DNA of 64,000 nucleotides, from the NCBI GenBank assembly GCA_020161575.1, contig JAIUNR010000005.1, positions 237,147 to 301,146 of the forward strand. Reading direction: 5' to 3'. The position numbers and the translations under genes were made by a program. Shown here piece by piece: positions 8,575 through 17,852 of this stretch; within the stretch, counting starts at the first letter, position 1; each line of letters begins with the position of its first letter. The notes under the pieces were generated by a model that saw only the letters and a program-made list of their open reading frames with translations, did not search any database and was not told where the DNA came from. This stretch comes from Pseudomonadota bacterium (GTDB taxonomy: Bacteria > Pseudomonadota > Alphaproteobacteria > Rhizobiales > Beijerinckiaceae).

Positions 8575-11115
8575 CTATTTCTTCAGCGGCAGCTTCGGCA
8601 CAGGCGAGCGGCGCGGCTTCGGCGGTTCATCATCCGGCGCATCGTTTTTCGGGGCGTTGTTGTCGGGTGCCGGCAAGGGCGGGCGAGGTGGCGGCTTGGG
8701 AAGCCGCGCGCGCGGCGCCGGCGCGGAAGCCTTGGCCTTTGCGGGTGCTTTCTTGCGGCTCGGCGCCTTCGGCCTGGGCGGGATGATCTCGGCCCTGGGC
8801 TTGACCGGCCCTTCGGGGAATTCGAAACCGAGCTTCTTCCTCCCCTCCTCCTCGATCACGATTACCCGCACCGCGCCGCCATTTTTGAGCTTGCCGAAAA
8901 GAACCTCCTCGGCGAGCCCGGTCTTGATCGCGGTCTGGATCAGGCGGCCCATGGGGCGCGCGCCCATCTGCTCGTCATAGCCGTTCTCGACCAGCCATTC
9001 GCGCGCCTCGTCCGAGAGCGCGATCGTGACATGGCGATCCGCCAGCTGCGCCTCGAGCTGCGCGATGAACTTGTCGACGACCTGTGAGATCACCTCCCTG
9101 GGCAGATTGCCGAACGGGACGATCGCATCGAGGCGGTTGCGGAATTCTGGCGTGAACAGCTTGTTGATCGCCTCCACATCTTCACCCTCGCGCCGGGCGC
9201 GGGTGAAGCCGAAGGCGCTTTTCGCCATATCGGAGGCACCGGCATTGGTCGTCATAATGAGGATGACGTTGCGGAACGGCACTTCCTTGCCGTTATGGTC
9301 GGTCAGCTTGCCGTGATCCATCACCTGCAGGAGGATGTTGAACAGGTCGGGATGCGCCTTCTCGATCTCGTCGAGCAGGAGCACGCAATGCGGGTTCTGG
9401 TCGACGCCATCGGTCAGCAGGCCGCCCTGATCGAAACCGACATAGCCCGGCGGCGCGCCGATCAGCCGCGAGACGGTATGGCGCTCCATGTATTCGGACA
9501 TGTCGAAACGCAGCAGCTTCACGCCCAGCACCGAGGCGAGCTGTTTGGCCACCTCGGTCTTGCCGACGCCGGTCGGGCCGGAAAAGAGATAGCAGCCGAT
9601 GGGTTTTTCCGCTTCGCGCAGGCCCGCGCGGGCGAGCTTGATAGCGCTGGAAAGCTGCGCGATCGCCGCTTCCTGCCCGTAGACGACACGCTTGAGCGTG
9701 GTCTCGAGGTTCTTGAGCACCTCGGCATCGTCCTTGGAAACCGTTTTCGGCGGGATTCGCGCCATGGTCGCGATGGTCGCCTCGATCTCCTTCAGGCCGA
9801 TCGTCTTCTTGCGTTTGGCAGGCGCCAGCAGCATCTGCGAGGCGCCGGTCTCGTCGATCACGTCGATGGCCTTGTCGGGCAACTTTCGGTCATGGATGAA
9901 GCGCGCCGAAAGCTCCACCGCGCCCTTGACCGCCTCGTTCGTGAATTTGAGGTGATGGAAATCCTCGAAATAGGGCTTGAGCCCCTTGAGGATCTCGATC
10001 GCATCGGGGATCGAGGGCTCGTTCACGTCGATCTTCTGGAAACGGCGCACCAGCGCGCGGTCCTTCTCGAAATACTGGCGATATTCCTTGTAGGTGGTCG
10101 AGCCGATGCAGCGCAGGGAGCCCGCCGCGAGCGCAGGCTTGAGCAGGTTCGAGGCGTCCATGGAGCCGCCGGAAGTCGCCCCGGCGCCGATAACGGTGTG
10201 GATCTCGTCGATGAACAGGATCGCCTTCGGATGCTGCTCGATCTCCTTGACGACCTGCTTGAGTCGCTCCTCGAAATCGCCGCGGTAGCGCGTGCCGGCG
10301 AGAAGCGTGCCCATGTCGAGCGAGAAGACGGTCGCATCGGCCAGCACTTCCGGCACCTCGCGATCGACGATTTTCTTGGCCAGGCCTTCCGCGATCGCGG
10401 TCTTGCCGACGCCGGGATCGCCGACCAGCAGCGGATTGTTCTTCTGGCGGCGGCAGAGCACCTGAATGGTGCGCGCCACCTCGGCCGAACGGCCGATCAG
10501 CGGATCGATCTTGCCGGTCTTGGCCTTCTTGTTGAGGTCAACGGCATAAGAAGCGAGCGCGCTTTCCTTTTTCGCGCCCTTGCCGCCGCCCTGCTCGCTG
10601 TTCTGCGCCGCACTCTCGCCTGTTTCCTCGCTTTCCTCGTCAATGCCGCGCGGCAGGCGCGGCTCGGAAGCATCCGGGCGCTTGGCGATGCCATGCGAGA
10701 TGTAATTCACGGCGTCATAGCGCGTCATGTCCTGCTCCTGCAGGAAATAGGCGGCATGGCTCTCGCGCTCGGCGAAGATCGCGACGAGCACATTGGCGCC
10801 CGTGACCTCCTCGCGGCCGGAGGATTGCACATGGATGACCGCACGCTGGATCACCCGCTGGAACCCCGCCGTCGGTTTGGTATCGGCCCGCTCGCGCGAG
10901 ACGATGCTGTCAAGCTCGGTGTCGAGATAGCTCGATACCGTTCCCCGCAACGAATCGAGATCGACGTTGCAGGCATTCATGACGGCAGCGGCATCCTCAT
11001 CATCGATAAGCGCGAGCAGCAGATGTTCGAGCGTCGCGAATTCGTGCCGGCGCGAAGAGGCATAGGCCAGCGCCTGATGCAGCGCATTCTCAAGATTTTT
11101 GGAAAAACTGGGCAA
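8575..11115 (-). CDS. clpA: ATP-dependent Clp protease ATP-binding subunit ClpA
   Basis: 846 residues. ClpA unfolds substrates and feeds them to ClpP; with ClpS it degrades N-degron proteins. Seen in order: Clp N-domain repeats ([13 protein letters not shown]), first AAA module with Walker A GDPGVGKT and Walker [10 protein letters not shown], second AAA module with [12 protein letters not shown] and [11 protein letters not shown], and the IGxPPGY-like pore segment [14 protein letters not shown]. The last 80 residues (767-846, bases 8578-8817) form a Pro/Lys/Ala/Arg-rich tail beyond the normal ClpA end, making the protein longer than the roughly 760-800 residues usual for the family. clpS lies 81 bases upstream. 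Confidence 0.97.
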   Translation of the reverse strand: MPSFSKNLENALHQALAYASSRRHEFATLEHLLLALIDDEDAAAVMNACNVDLDSLRGTVSSYLDTELDSIVSRERADTKPTAGFQRVIQRAVIHVQSSGREEVTGANVLVAIFAERESHAAYFLQEQDMTRYDAVNYISHGIAKRPDASEPRLPRGIDEESEETGESAAQNSEQGGGKGAKKESALASYAVDLNKKAKTGKIDPLIGRSAEVARTIQVLCRRQKNNPLLVGDPGVGKTAIAEGLAKKIVDREVPEVLADATVFSLDMGTLLAGTRYRGDFEERLKQVVKEIEQHPKAILFIDEIHTVIGAGATSGGSMDASNLLKPALAAGSLRCIGSTTYKEYRQYFEKDRALVRRFQKIDVNEPSIPDAIEILKGLKPYFEDFHHLKFTNEAVKGAVELSARFIHDRKLPDKAIDVIDETGASQMLLAPAKRKKTIGLKEIEATIATMARIPPKTVSKDDAEVLKNLETTLKRVVYGQEAAIAQLSSAIKLARAGLREAEKPIGCYLFSGPTGVGKTEVAKQLASVLGVKLLRFDMSEYMERHTVSRLIGAPPGYVGFDQGGLLTDGVDQNPHCVLLLDEIEKAHPDLFNILLQVMDHGKLTDHNGKEVPFRNVILIMTTNAGASDMAKSAFGFTRARREGEDVEAINKLFTPEFRNRLDAIVPFGNLPREVISQVVDKFIAQLEAQLADRHVTIALSDEAREWLVENGYDEQMGARPMGRLIQTAIKTGLAEEVLFGKLKNGGAVRVIVIEEEGRKKLGFEFPEGPVKPRAEIIPPRPKAPSRKKAPAKAKASAPAPRARLPKPPPRPPLPAPDNNAPKNDAPDDEPPKPRRSPVPKLPLKK

Positions 11116-11196
11116 TGTCCCGCTCGCTTTCCTCGTTTGGCGCCCGCAGGCACCGGGTCCGGCTGAACAGGCGCGGCAAGAAGCGCACCCGGCTTG

Positions 11197-11544
11197 TCAC
11201 TTTTTTTCCATCACGCATTGCAGCGGATGCTGGTTCTCCCGCGCGAGGTCCATCACCTGCGTAACCTTGGTCTCGGCGATCTCGAACGTGTAGATGCCGC
11301 ATTCTCCGACACCGTGATGATGCACGTGCAGCATGACATGCGTGGCCTCTTCCTCGTTCTTGTTGAAGAACCGCATCAGCACATGCACGACGAATTCCAT
11401 CGGCGTGTAATCATCGTTGAGCAGCAGCACCCGGTAGAGATCCGGGCGCTTGCGCGCGACCTTCGTGCGTGTCGCAACGGCGGTGCCATGCGATGGCCGC
11501 CCCGCCATGCCATTGCCGCCCGAGCCTGCCGCACCTGTCGTCAT
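11197..11544 (-). CDS. clpS: Clp protease adaptor ClpS
   Basis: 115 residues from ATG 11544 (a TTG at 11559 would add five). ClpS binds proteins with N-terminal Leu, Phe, Trp or Tyr and delivers them to ClpA. The family core is clear: [20 protein letters not shown] with the Asn-Asp residues that hold the N-degron, then [21 protein letters not shown]. The N-terminus is longer and more Gly/Arg-rich than in E. coli. The ribosome binding site GCGGAAG lies in a 17-base unit that is tandemly duplicated just upstream. clpA follows on the same strand. Confidence 0.96.
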   Translation of the reverse strand: MTTGAAGSGGNGMAGRPSHGTAVATRTKVARKRPDLYRVLLLNDDYTPMEFVVHVLMRFFNKNEEEATHVMLHVHHHGVGECGIYTFEIAETKVTQVMDLARENQHPLQCVMEKK

Positions 11545-11545
11545 C

Positions 11546-11579
11546 CGAAACTTCCGCAAATTCGAAACTTCCGCAAATC
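11546..11579. repeat. Perfect 17-base tandem duplication at the clpS start
   Basis: The unit CGAAACTTCCGCAAATT (plus strand) occurs at 11546-11562 and again at 11563-11579 with only the last base changed. On the minus strand each copy carries GCGGAAG, so the clpS ribosome binding site is present twice, one copy well placed and one 17 bases further upstream. Confidence 0.85.
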
Positions 11580-11744
11580 AGCGGCCTTGCTTGAGAGAGG
11601 TTATGCCTGTTCGCGGCACAATCAAGCCCAACGAGAGATCAATCGTGAAGCCCGGTGTGTCACCCTCCAGCATGTAGGCAGGGCGCCCCCGGATTGAAAG
11701 GTGGCGGCACATAAAAAGCCGCCGTGAAAGAGAAGCCAAAACGA

Positions 11745-11774
11745 CAAAAGCCCGGCCTTGCGACCGGGCTTTAT
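11745..11774 (-). terminator. Rho-independent terminator after the phasin gene
   Basis: Inverted repeat AAAGCCCGG/CCGGGCTTT with an 8-base loop (stem 47-55 and 64-72 of the 11700s), followed on the minus strand by TTTTGTC. It lies about 70 bases beyond the phasin stop codon. Confidence 0.85.
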
Positions 11775-11844
11775 TGTCAGGGAAGTGCCGAACCTGCGCC
11801 CGACAAGGCGCGGATTGGCGACGCGGGCGCAAAGCCCGCGAAAC

Positions 11845-12180
11845 TTACTTCGCCTGGGTCTTGGCGACAGCGGTTTCGAAGGGCTTGAACGCTTCCTTCG
11901 CGAGACCGGAGACGAGTTCGCCAACCTTGGTCGCGTGAGCGACATAGCCTTCATAGGCGGTCTTGGCGTAATCCGACTGGATCTCGAGGGCCTTGTCGAG
12001 CGTCTTCACGCCGGCGAGCTTCTCGAAAGTGGCGGAACCCGCCTCGATCGCTTTCTTGGAATAATCGGCAACTTCGGTGGCGATCGCCTGAACGCCCTTC
12101 TGCTGCGCGCCGAACGCCTTCACGGCGAGGTCGAAATTCTCTTTGCCGAACTTCTGGATGTCTTCGAAAGACTGGATCAT
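11845..12180 (-). CDS. Phasin (Phasin_2 family)
   Basis: 111 residues, Ala/Lys/Glu-rich and almost wholly helical. Phasins coat polyhydroxybutyrate granules. The sequence fits the alphaproteobacterial Phasin_2 family: FEDIQKFGKENFDLAVKAFG, then VADYSKKAIEAGSATFEKLAGVKTLDKALEIQ and AYEGYVAHATKVGELVS. It implies that the organism stores PHB, although no phaC or phaR gene is in the window. Its promoter region carries two copies of TTGC[G/A]GCGCAC, listed separately, and it is transcribed divergently from the carboxypeptidase gene. Confidence 0.9.
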   Translation of the reverse strand: MIQSFEDIQKFGKENFDLAVKAFGAQQKGVQAIATEVADYSKKAIEAGSATFEKLAGVKTLDKALEIQSDYAKTAYEGYVAHATKVGELVSGLAKEAFKPFETAVAKTQAK

Positions 12181-12243
12181 GGCTCTTCCCCTGAATTGGT
12201 CTGGGCGGGGCGGTATCCGCCTCGCTTGCAGGGTTCATTTATG

Positions 12244-12283
12244 TTGCGGCGCACAAAAAGTCAAACTCTTTTTTGCAGCGCAC
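12244..12283. promoter_or_regulatory. Direct repeat TTGC(G/A)GCGCAC in the phasin promoter region
   Basis: Two 11-base copies with one mismatch flank a short AT-rich stretch with A-run and T-run in the 242-base gap between the phasin and carboxypeptidase genes. TGC/GCA-rich sites of this sort are bound by PhaR-type repressors at phasin promoters in other alphaproteobacteria; assigning these to PhaR is inference. Confidence 0.4.
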
Positions 12284-12422
12284 CATTTTCATATCGGGAC
12301 AGCTTCCCACTCCCAAAAGCGAGCAGGCTTAACCGAGGGGTAACCGAACCTGCGGCATTTTAGCGAAAGGCTTTGGCGTTGCTCTAAAGTCACGCATCCA
12401 CGTTGGATGCTGGAGTTTTGGT

Positions 12423-14303
12423 ATGCGTATCTCTTGCGTCTCTTCGGCCTCCCGGCTTCTTGCCGGTCGTGCCCTTGCTTCCCTCGTCATCGCCTGCCTG
12501 CTCGCGGTCGCGCTGGGCGTGCCGGAGGCCGAGGCGCGCCGAAAACGCAACCGCGTAGCGGCGGCCCCCTATTCCCCGCCTTATGCCTCGATCGTCTATG
12601 ATGTGAATTCCGGCCGGGTGCTCCAGGCCACGAATGCGGATGCGGCGCGTCACCCCGCTTCGGTCACGAAGGTGATGACGCTCTACATGCTCTTCGAGCA
12701 GATCGAGAGCGGACGCTTTCGCCTCAACACCGAATTGCCCGTCTCGCGCGAGGCGGCGAGCCAGGCGCCGTCCAAGCTTGGGTTGCGGCCCGGCGAGACG
12801 ATCCAGGTCGAGGATGCAATCAAGGCGCTCGTCACCAAATCCGCGAACGATGTCGCCGTGGTCGTCGCCGAGGCGATCGGCGGCGACGAGGACCGCTTTG
12901 CCGCGATGATGACACGCAAGGCACGCGCCATCGGCATGTCGCGCTCGACATTCCGTAACGCATCGGGCCTGCCCAATCCCGGCCAGATCACCACCGCGCG
13001 CGACCTCGTGACGCTCGGCAAGGCGATCCAGGACCGCTTCCCACGCTACTATGGATATTTCGGCACACGCACCTTCAACTATGATGGCGCTTCCTATCGC
13101 AACCACAATCGCCTGCTCGGGCAGGTCGAGGGCGTGGATGGCATCAAAACAGGCTTCACCCGGGCTTCGGGCTTCAACCTGTTGACCTCCGCCAAGGCCG
13201 ATGGCCGCCACCTGATCACGGTCGTGCTTGGCGGACGCTCCGCCCGTATCCGCGACCAGCAGGTCGCGAGCCTCATCGAGGATCATATGGACCGCGCCTA
13301 TGCCGGTCGCCGCATGAGCGCGAAGGCGACGGAAGTCGCCGCGCGCGACGAGACGGATGAGGAAGAGGAAGGTGGCAACCCCGCCGCCCGCAAGGCGAAA
13401 CCCGGCACGGGCCCGGCCTATCTCCCCGCGCCGCGTGTTGCCGCCGCTCCGGTGCCTCCGGCCGCGGTTCAGCCGCAGGCCGCCGCGCAGGTTCAAGCTC
13501 CGCAGCCTGCTCCGCAAGCCGTTGCCGCCCTCCCCCCGAGCCGTCCGCGCCCGGCCGTGATCGCGGAGCCGCCGGCCCGGCCGATCGACGAAAGCGCAAG
13601 CCTCAACCGCGTCCGTCCGCTCGCCCTCTCCTCGAGCGGCTCGACGAATATCGTCCAGACCGCGACGACGCCGCTCGCGCTTGTCGGCAATCCCAGCCGC
13701 CCGCAGCCGATGCGCTGGGTCGCGGGTCCGCAGGCCGCCGAGCCCCCCGCGCCGCGCCGCGCGCCGGGCGAGGAGCGTCTCGTTCCACCCGGCAATGTCC
13801 GCTACACCAACAGCACCGGCGAAAGCGCGAAGGTCGAGGAAAACCAGCCGCTTCCGCAGGCGAAACTCGCCGAGATCGCCGCCCCCAAGGCCGAGGAACG
13901 CCTCCCTTCCATGGCAAGCCGGGCGCAGATCGCCGCCGTGTCGCCGCCCCCCGTGCCTGTCGCCGCGCCGCGCGCGCCTGAACCTGTTCGCGTGGCCGCC
14001 GCCACGCCCAAGGCCGAGGCTGAAAAGCCCGCCCCCGCCAAAGCAGCCGCGCCGCCGCGCTCTGGCTGGGTGATCCAGCTCGCTGCCGCCGAAAGCGACG
14101 CCAAGGCCCGCGTGATCCTCGGGGATGCGAAGAGCAAGACCGGCGCCCTGCTCAAGAGCGCCGAACCCTTCACCGAGAGCGTGACCAAAGGTTCCGCGAC
14201 GCTCTGGCGGGCCCGCTATGCCGGCTTCGATGCCGGGGAAGCCGAGCAGGCCTGCAAGGCGCTCAAGCGCGCCGGCTTCAACTGCATCGCCCAGAAACTG
14301 TAA
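12423..14303 (+). CDS. D-alanyl-D-alanine carboxypeptidase with C-terminal SPOR domain
   Basis: 626 residues. Trims the terminal D-Ala from peptidoglycan stem peptides (peptidase family S11, DacA/DacC type). A signal peptide (LVIACLLAVALGVPEAEA) exports it. The catalytic motifs are S80-V-T-K83, S140-A-N142 and K241-T-G. After the catalytic domain (about 50-290) comes a long Ala/Pro-rich linker (about 320-545), then a SPOR domain (SGWVIQLAAA to the end) that should bind denuded glycan strands at the division septum. No Cys lipobox or C-terminal amphipathic anchor is seen, so SPOR may do the localising. It is divergent from the phasin gene. Confidence 0.95.
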   Translation: MRISCVSSASRLLAGRALASLVIACLLAVALGVPEAEARRKRNRVAAAPYSPPYASIVYDVNSGRVLQATNADAARHPASVTKVMTLYMLFEQIESGRFRLNTELPVSREAASQAPSKLGLRPGETIQVEDAIKALVTKSANDVAVVVAEAIGGDEDRFAAMMTRKARAIGMSRSTFRNASGLPNPGQITTARDLVTLGKAIQDRFPRYYGYFGTRTFNYDGASYRNHNRLLGQVEGVDGIKTGFTRASGFNLLTSAKADGRHLITVVLGGRSARIRDQQVASLIEDHMDRAYAGRRMSAKATEVAARDETDEEEEGGNPAARKAKPGTGPAYLPAPRVAAAPVPPAAVQPQAAAQVQAPQPAPQAVAALPPSRPRPAVIAEPPARPIDESASLNRVRPLALSSSGSTNIVQTATTPLALVGNPSRPQPMRWVAGPQAAEPPAPRRAPGEERLVPPGNVRYTNSTGESAKVEENQPLPQAKLAEIAAPKAEERLPSMASRAQIAAVSPPPVPVAAPRAPEPVRVAAATPKAEAEKPAPAKAAAPPRSGWVIQLAAAESDAKARVILGDAKSKTGALLKSAEPFTESVTKGSATLWRARYAGFDAGEAEQACKALKRAGFNCIAQKL

Positions 14304-14377
14304 GGTTAAGGAAAGCACCCATGCGTGACCTCATGGAAGCCTCGCCGGAAATGCGCCGCCCGCTCGGCGCCGCGCCT

Positions 14378-15082
14378 TCAGCCGCGCCGCGTGGCGGCGA
14401 GCGCGACATCCTTCGCCCGATTGACCATGGCCGCGAGATAGGTGGAGCCGCCCCGATCGGGGTGAAACCGCGCGATCAGCGTGCGATGCGCCGCCCGAAC
14501 GGCCTCTTCGGAAGCCCCCGGCTCAAGGCCAAGGATATGATAGGCCTCCTCCTCGCGCATTTCGCTGGAAACCGGCGCCGCGCCCTGCCGCGGGTCCGTA
14601 TCGAACTTCACGTGCTTACGCCAACCGGGCGCCCGGCGGTCCAGCTCCTGCGCGACTAGGTTCAGCCCCGGCGGATCGAGCGTCGCCAGCTCCTGCGCGA
14701 AAACGACCAGCTCCGCCGTCTTCAGCTTCTCGAATTGCCGCCCCTGAAAGCGCCCCGCGAGAATCCGCACGGCAATCGTTCCATCCGCGAGATCGATCTC
14801 AACGAGCATCGAGGCGGTGCGGATTTCCGAACGCCGCGCCCGGCCGATAGGATCGATCAGGCCCGGCAGGCGAAAGCCCAGCAGCCAGGCCGAAAGCGAA
14901 ACCAGCACGATCGCGAAATCCCAGCGCCCCTTGAGCGCGAGCAGGATGCCGGCGCCGCCCGCGACCGCGCCGAAAAGCTTGCGTGTCAGCGGCGTGAGGT
15001 GGTCGCCCGCCTTGCGGCCCGGTCCCAGCGCAAACCACCAGACGACAACGCCGAAAACCAGCGTGGAGAGGATATAGTTCAT
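14378..15082 (-). CDS. Membrane-anchored DnaJ-domain protein
   Basis: 234 residues. A hydrophobic N-terminal segment (ILSTLVFGVVVWWFALG), a second pair of short hydrophobic stretches (LFGAVAGGAGILLAL, FAIVLVSLSAWLLGF), a central soluble part and a C-terminal J domain (AYHILGLEPGASEEAVRAAH) with the essential HPD in ARFHPDRGGS. J domains stimulate DnaK ATPase. The arrangement of a membrane anchor and a C-terminal J domain ending in 'GGS...LAAMVNRAKD' is like bacterial relatives of mitochondrial Pam18/Tim14. Its partner and substrates are unknown. Confidence 0.9.
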   Translation of the reverse strand: MNYILSTLVFGVVVWWFALGPGRKAGDHLTPLTRKLFGAVAGGAGILLALKGRWDFAIVLVSLSAWLLGFRLPGLIDPIGRARRSEIRTASMLVEIDLADGTIAVRILAGRFQGRQFEKLKTAELVVFAQELATLDPPGLNLVAQELDRRAPGWRKHVKFDTDPRQGAAPVSSEMREEEAYHILGLEPGASEEAVRAAHRTLIARFHPDRGGSTYLAAMVNRAKDVALAATRRG

Positions 15083-15121
15083 CAGCTTCCCGTTCTGGGG
15101 CCCCGTTCTCGACCCGGTATA

Positions 15122-15568
15122 TCAGAGAAGGCCGAGGGCGCGCAGATCCTCGCGCATCGCCTCGGGCATCTCGTCAGGTATGTCGCAATTCGAACCGGCG
15201 ATATCGGGCGGCGCATCCTTCGCGGCAAGATACCGCCAGCCCTGAAACGGCCGGCAGGCGCGCGGCCGCACCGGCACCACCACCGGATCCAGCACGAGAT
15301 GGCAGCGCGAGATTCCGTCCTCGCCCGTGAAGGGCTCGATCGCGGTGATGATCTGCCGCGCCGCGATGCGCCCCTTGATCACCCAGTAGAGCGAGCCCTG
15401 CCCCGCGATTTCGTCCATTCGTTTGGGCACCATCCGTGTCGTGTGGACCTGCCGCCATACCCGCCCCAGCCGCTTGTGCTGGAGGCGCGTTTCCTCGATC
15501 CAGGATTCGAGATCCTGGATGCTCTCGCAGCCCACGCATAACTTGAGGATATGGAGCGCCACGCTCAA
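15122..15568 (-). CDS. DUF1489 family protein
   Basis: 148 residues, cytosolic. It matches the alphaproteobacterial DUF1489 family: HILKLCVGCESIQDLESW, VHTTRMVPKR, LYWVIKGRIAARQ and CHLVLDP...VVVPVRPRACRPFQGWRYL are all typical blocks. No function is known; the regularly spaced Cys (C11, C14 in KLCVGC) are conserved in what I recall of the family. The start ATG overlaps the mccA stop codon by four bases (15565-15568), so it is probably made from the same message as the biotin carboxylase subunit, which may only reflect gene packing. Confidence 0.88.
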   Translation of the reverse strand: MSVALHILKLCVGCESIQDLESWIEETRLQHKRLGRVWRQVHTTRMVPKRMDEIAGQGSLYWVIKGRIAARQIITAIEPFTGEDGISRCHLVLDPVVVPVRPRACRPFQGWRYLAAKDAPPDIAGSNCDIPDEMPEAMREDLRALGLL

Positions 15569-17520
15569 CCTTCCGCGATCACCATGATCCGCACGCCCTC
15601 ACCAAGCTGCGCGCCCGCCTCGAAGGCGATTCCCTCGACCAGACCGGCGCGCGGCGCGAGCACCGGATGCTCCATCTTCATCGCCTCGACAATGGCGACG
15701 CGCTGGCCCTTCTCGACCGCCTCGCCTTCCACGACGAACAACGCGACGAGCTTGCCATGCATCGGCGATTTCACATTGCCGCCGGCATCGGTGCCGTGAT
15801 CGTCGAAGGAGACGTCGAGCGGATCGGCCAGCGCGATCCGGGTCTGCCGCCCGCGATCGAGCACATAGAGCGCGTCTTCGGCACCGACCAGCGTGAAATC
15901 ACGCGCGTTATCGCCCGATGCGCCCGGCGCCGCCTCGCAGGCTGCATCCAGCTCCACGCCTATGGCCTCGCCCTCCGCGACAACCCTCGCAATACCGCGC
16001 CGCCCCGGCGCCAGCGCGAAGCCATCGGCTTCGGTGAAAGGGTCGTCGAGCCAGCCCGAACGGGCGATCGCAGCGGCGTGAAGGCGCGCCTTTTCCTCCG
16101 CCACCAGCGCGAGCGCGCCCGCCGTCACCGCCACCCTGTCCAGCGCGGGGGGAACCGCGCCCAGAGCCTCGAGATTGCGGTCGATCAAGCCGGTATCGAG
16201 CTTACCGGCGCGGAAATCGGGATGATCGAGCAAGGCGGCGAGAAAGCGCGTATTGGTCTTCGGCCCGGCCACGACGGAGGCCATCAAGGCATCGCGCAAC
16301 CTGTCGAGCGCTTCGTCGCGATTGTCGCCATGCGCGATCACCTTCGCGATCATCGGGTCGTAGAAGGGCGTGACCTCCCCGCCCTCGATGACGCCCGAAT
16401 CGATGCGGATTCCCTCGCCTTCCGCCAGCCTGAGCGCATGGAGGCGCCCGGTCGAAGGCAGGAAGCCGCGCTCGGGTTCTTCCGCGTAAAGCCGCGCCTC
16501 CACGGCGTGGCCATCGATGCGCAAATCCTCCTGCACCACCGGAAGCTTCTCGCCCGCGGCAACCCGGAACTGGAGTTCCACGAGGTCGAATCCGGTGATT
16601 TCCTCGGTCACCGGATGCTCGACCTGAAGGCGGGTATTCATCTCCATGAAATAGAAGCCATCCGGCCGGAGCCCCTTCGAGCCATCGGCGATGAACTCCA
16701 CCGTACCGGCGCCGAAATAGCCGACGGCCTTGCCTGCATCGACCGCCGCCTTGCCGAAAGCCGCGCGGACCTCCGCCGTCATGCCCGGCGCCGGCGCCTC
16801 CTCGATCACCTTCTGGTGGCGACGCTGCATCGAGCAATCGCGCTCGAAGAAATGGATCACGTTGCCATGGCGATCACCGAAGATCTGCACCTCCACATGG
16901 CGTGGCGCGGTGACGTATTTCTCGATCAGCACCCGCGCGTCACCGAAGGAATTCTGCGCCTCGCGCTGGCAGGAAGCGAGCGCCTCCTCGAAATCCGCAT
17001 GTTTGTCGACCCGCCGCATTCCCTTGCCGCCGCCGCCGGCCACGGCCTTGATCAGCACGGGATAGCCGATCTGATAGGCTTTCTCCTTGAGAAAGGCGGG
17101 GTCCTGAATCTCGCCGTGATAACCGGGCACCACCGGAACGCCCGCCTTCTCCACCAGCGCCTTGGCGGCATCCTTCAGCCCCATCGCCCGCACCGCGGAA
17201 GGCGGCGGGCCGACAAAGACCACGCCGGCGGCGGCGCAAGCCTCCGCGAATTCCGCGTTTTCCGACAGGAAGCCATAGCCGGGATGCAGGCATTGCGCGC
17301 CGGTCTTGCGCGCGACATCGAGAATGCGCTGGGTGACGAGATAGCTCTCCCTGGCGGGCGCCGGGCCGATGCAATGAGCTTCATCCGCAAACGAAACAAA
17401 AGGCGCATCCGCATCGGCCTCGGAATAGACCGCGATGACACGCATGCCGAGGCGGCGGGCGGTCTTGGCGACACGCAACGCGATTTCACCCCGATTGGCG
17501 ATCAGAACGCTCGAAAACAT
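15565..17520 (-). CDS. mccA: Methylcrotonyl-CoA carboxylase biotin-containing subunit
   Basis: 651 residues from ATG 17520 (MFSSVLIANRGEIA). Carboxylates its own biotin with ATP and bicarbonate for 3-methylcrotonyl-CoA carboxylase, step four of leucine breakdown. Biotin carboxylase domain at 1-450 with the Gly-rich AVAGGGGKGMRRV loop, EKYVTAPRHVEVQ and the catalytic EMNTRLQVEHPVTE; then a linker; then a biotinyl domain with biotinylated Lys at 615 (EAMKMEHPV). Propionyl- or geranyl-CoA carboxylase alpha subunits look alike; I chose MCC because the matching beta subunit and isovaleryl-CoA dehydrogenase lie within 10 kb on the same strand. Confidence 0.88.
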   Translation of the reverse strand: MFSSVLIANRGEIALRVAKTARRLGMRVIAVYSEADADAPFVSFADEAHCIGPAPARESYLVTQRILDVARKTGAQCLHPGYGFLSENAEFAEACAAAGVVFVGPPPSAVRAMGLKDAAKALVEKAGVPVVPGYHGEIQDPAFLKEKAYQIGYPVLIKAVAGGGGKGMRRVDKHADFEEALASCQREAQNSFGDARVLIEKYVTAPRHVEVQIFGDRHGNVIHFFERDCSMQRRHQKVIEEAPAPGMTAEVRAAFGKAAVDAGKAVGYFGAGTVEFIADGSKGLRPDGFYFMEMNTRLQVEHPVTEEITGFDLVELQFRVAAGEKLPVVQEDLRIDGHAVEARLYAEEPERGFLPSTGRLHALRLAEGEGIRIDSGVIEGGEVTPFYDPMIAKVIAHGDNRDEALDRLRDALMASVVAGPKTNTRFLAALLDHPDFRAGKLDTGLIDRNLEALGAVPPALDRVAVTAGALALVAEEKARLHAAAIARSGWLDDPFTEADGFALAPGRRGIARVVAEGEAIGVELDAACEAAPGASGDNARDFTLVGAEDALYVLDRGRQTRIALADPLDVSFDDHGTDAGGNVKSPMHGKLVALFVVEGEAVEKGQRVAIVEAMKMEHPVLAPRAGLVEGIAFEAGAQLGEGVRIMVIAEG

Positions 17521-17852
17521 GCGATATCCATCCTGTCCGTTATGGCCGGAACGATGCGACCTTGCCGGGCGCTTGTCCACGCCCGACGGGCACAATCCCC
17601 GGCTTTTGATGCGGCGCAGCAGGCGGCAGCACATCCTTGATAACGCCACGCAAGGGACTGGCCAAGCCCACTTCATTTGCCTTTGCCCTTGCCTTGGCTA
17701 TCGGTATCATGTGTTACTAGATCGCACGCGGTGAACGCCGTTCACCTCACAGGCCCGCCATCCTGTCTTGCCGCAGTTGATCCAGCGGGCGGGAAGCTCC
17801 CCGCGCGGCGGGGATGGCGGGATCGAGCACCTTATTAGAAACGGAGAAGGAT
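17521..17852. other. 332-base gap between mccA and the AhpD-like gene
   Basis: No gene is seen. The stretch must hold divergent promoters. It contains a 17-base perfect palindrome (17730-17746) and, next to it, a possible minus-ten-like TATCAT at 17705-17710. The ribosome binding site of the downstream gene, GGAGAAGG, ends two bases before 17852. Confidence 0.5.
17730..17746. promoter_or_regulatory. Operator-like palindrome GGTGAACG-C-CGTTCACC
   Basis: Perfect inverted repeat with 8-base arms and a single central base, in the divergent region between mccA and the AhpD-like gene. Such compact palindromes are typical of TetR- or GntR-type operators; no such regulator is encoded nearby. Confidence 0.5.

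Noticed and set aside
9295-11166. Long open frame antisense to clpA (and similar ones antisense to pleD, mccA, rplB and other genes)
   Set aside because: GC-rich third positions on one strand leave few stops on the other. These frames have no recognisable domain, no ribosome binding site and lie fully over well-identified genes.
11578-11670. A 30-codon frame just upstream of clpS (starting MLEGDTPGF)
   Set aside because: Short, no ribosome binding site strong enough to decide, and no recognisable relatives; it may be only the clpS leader.
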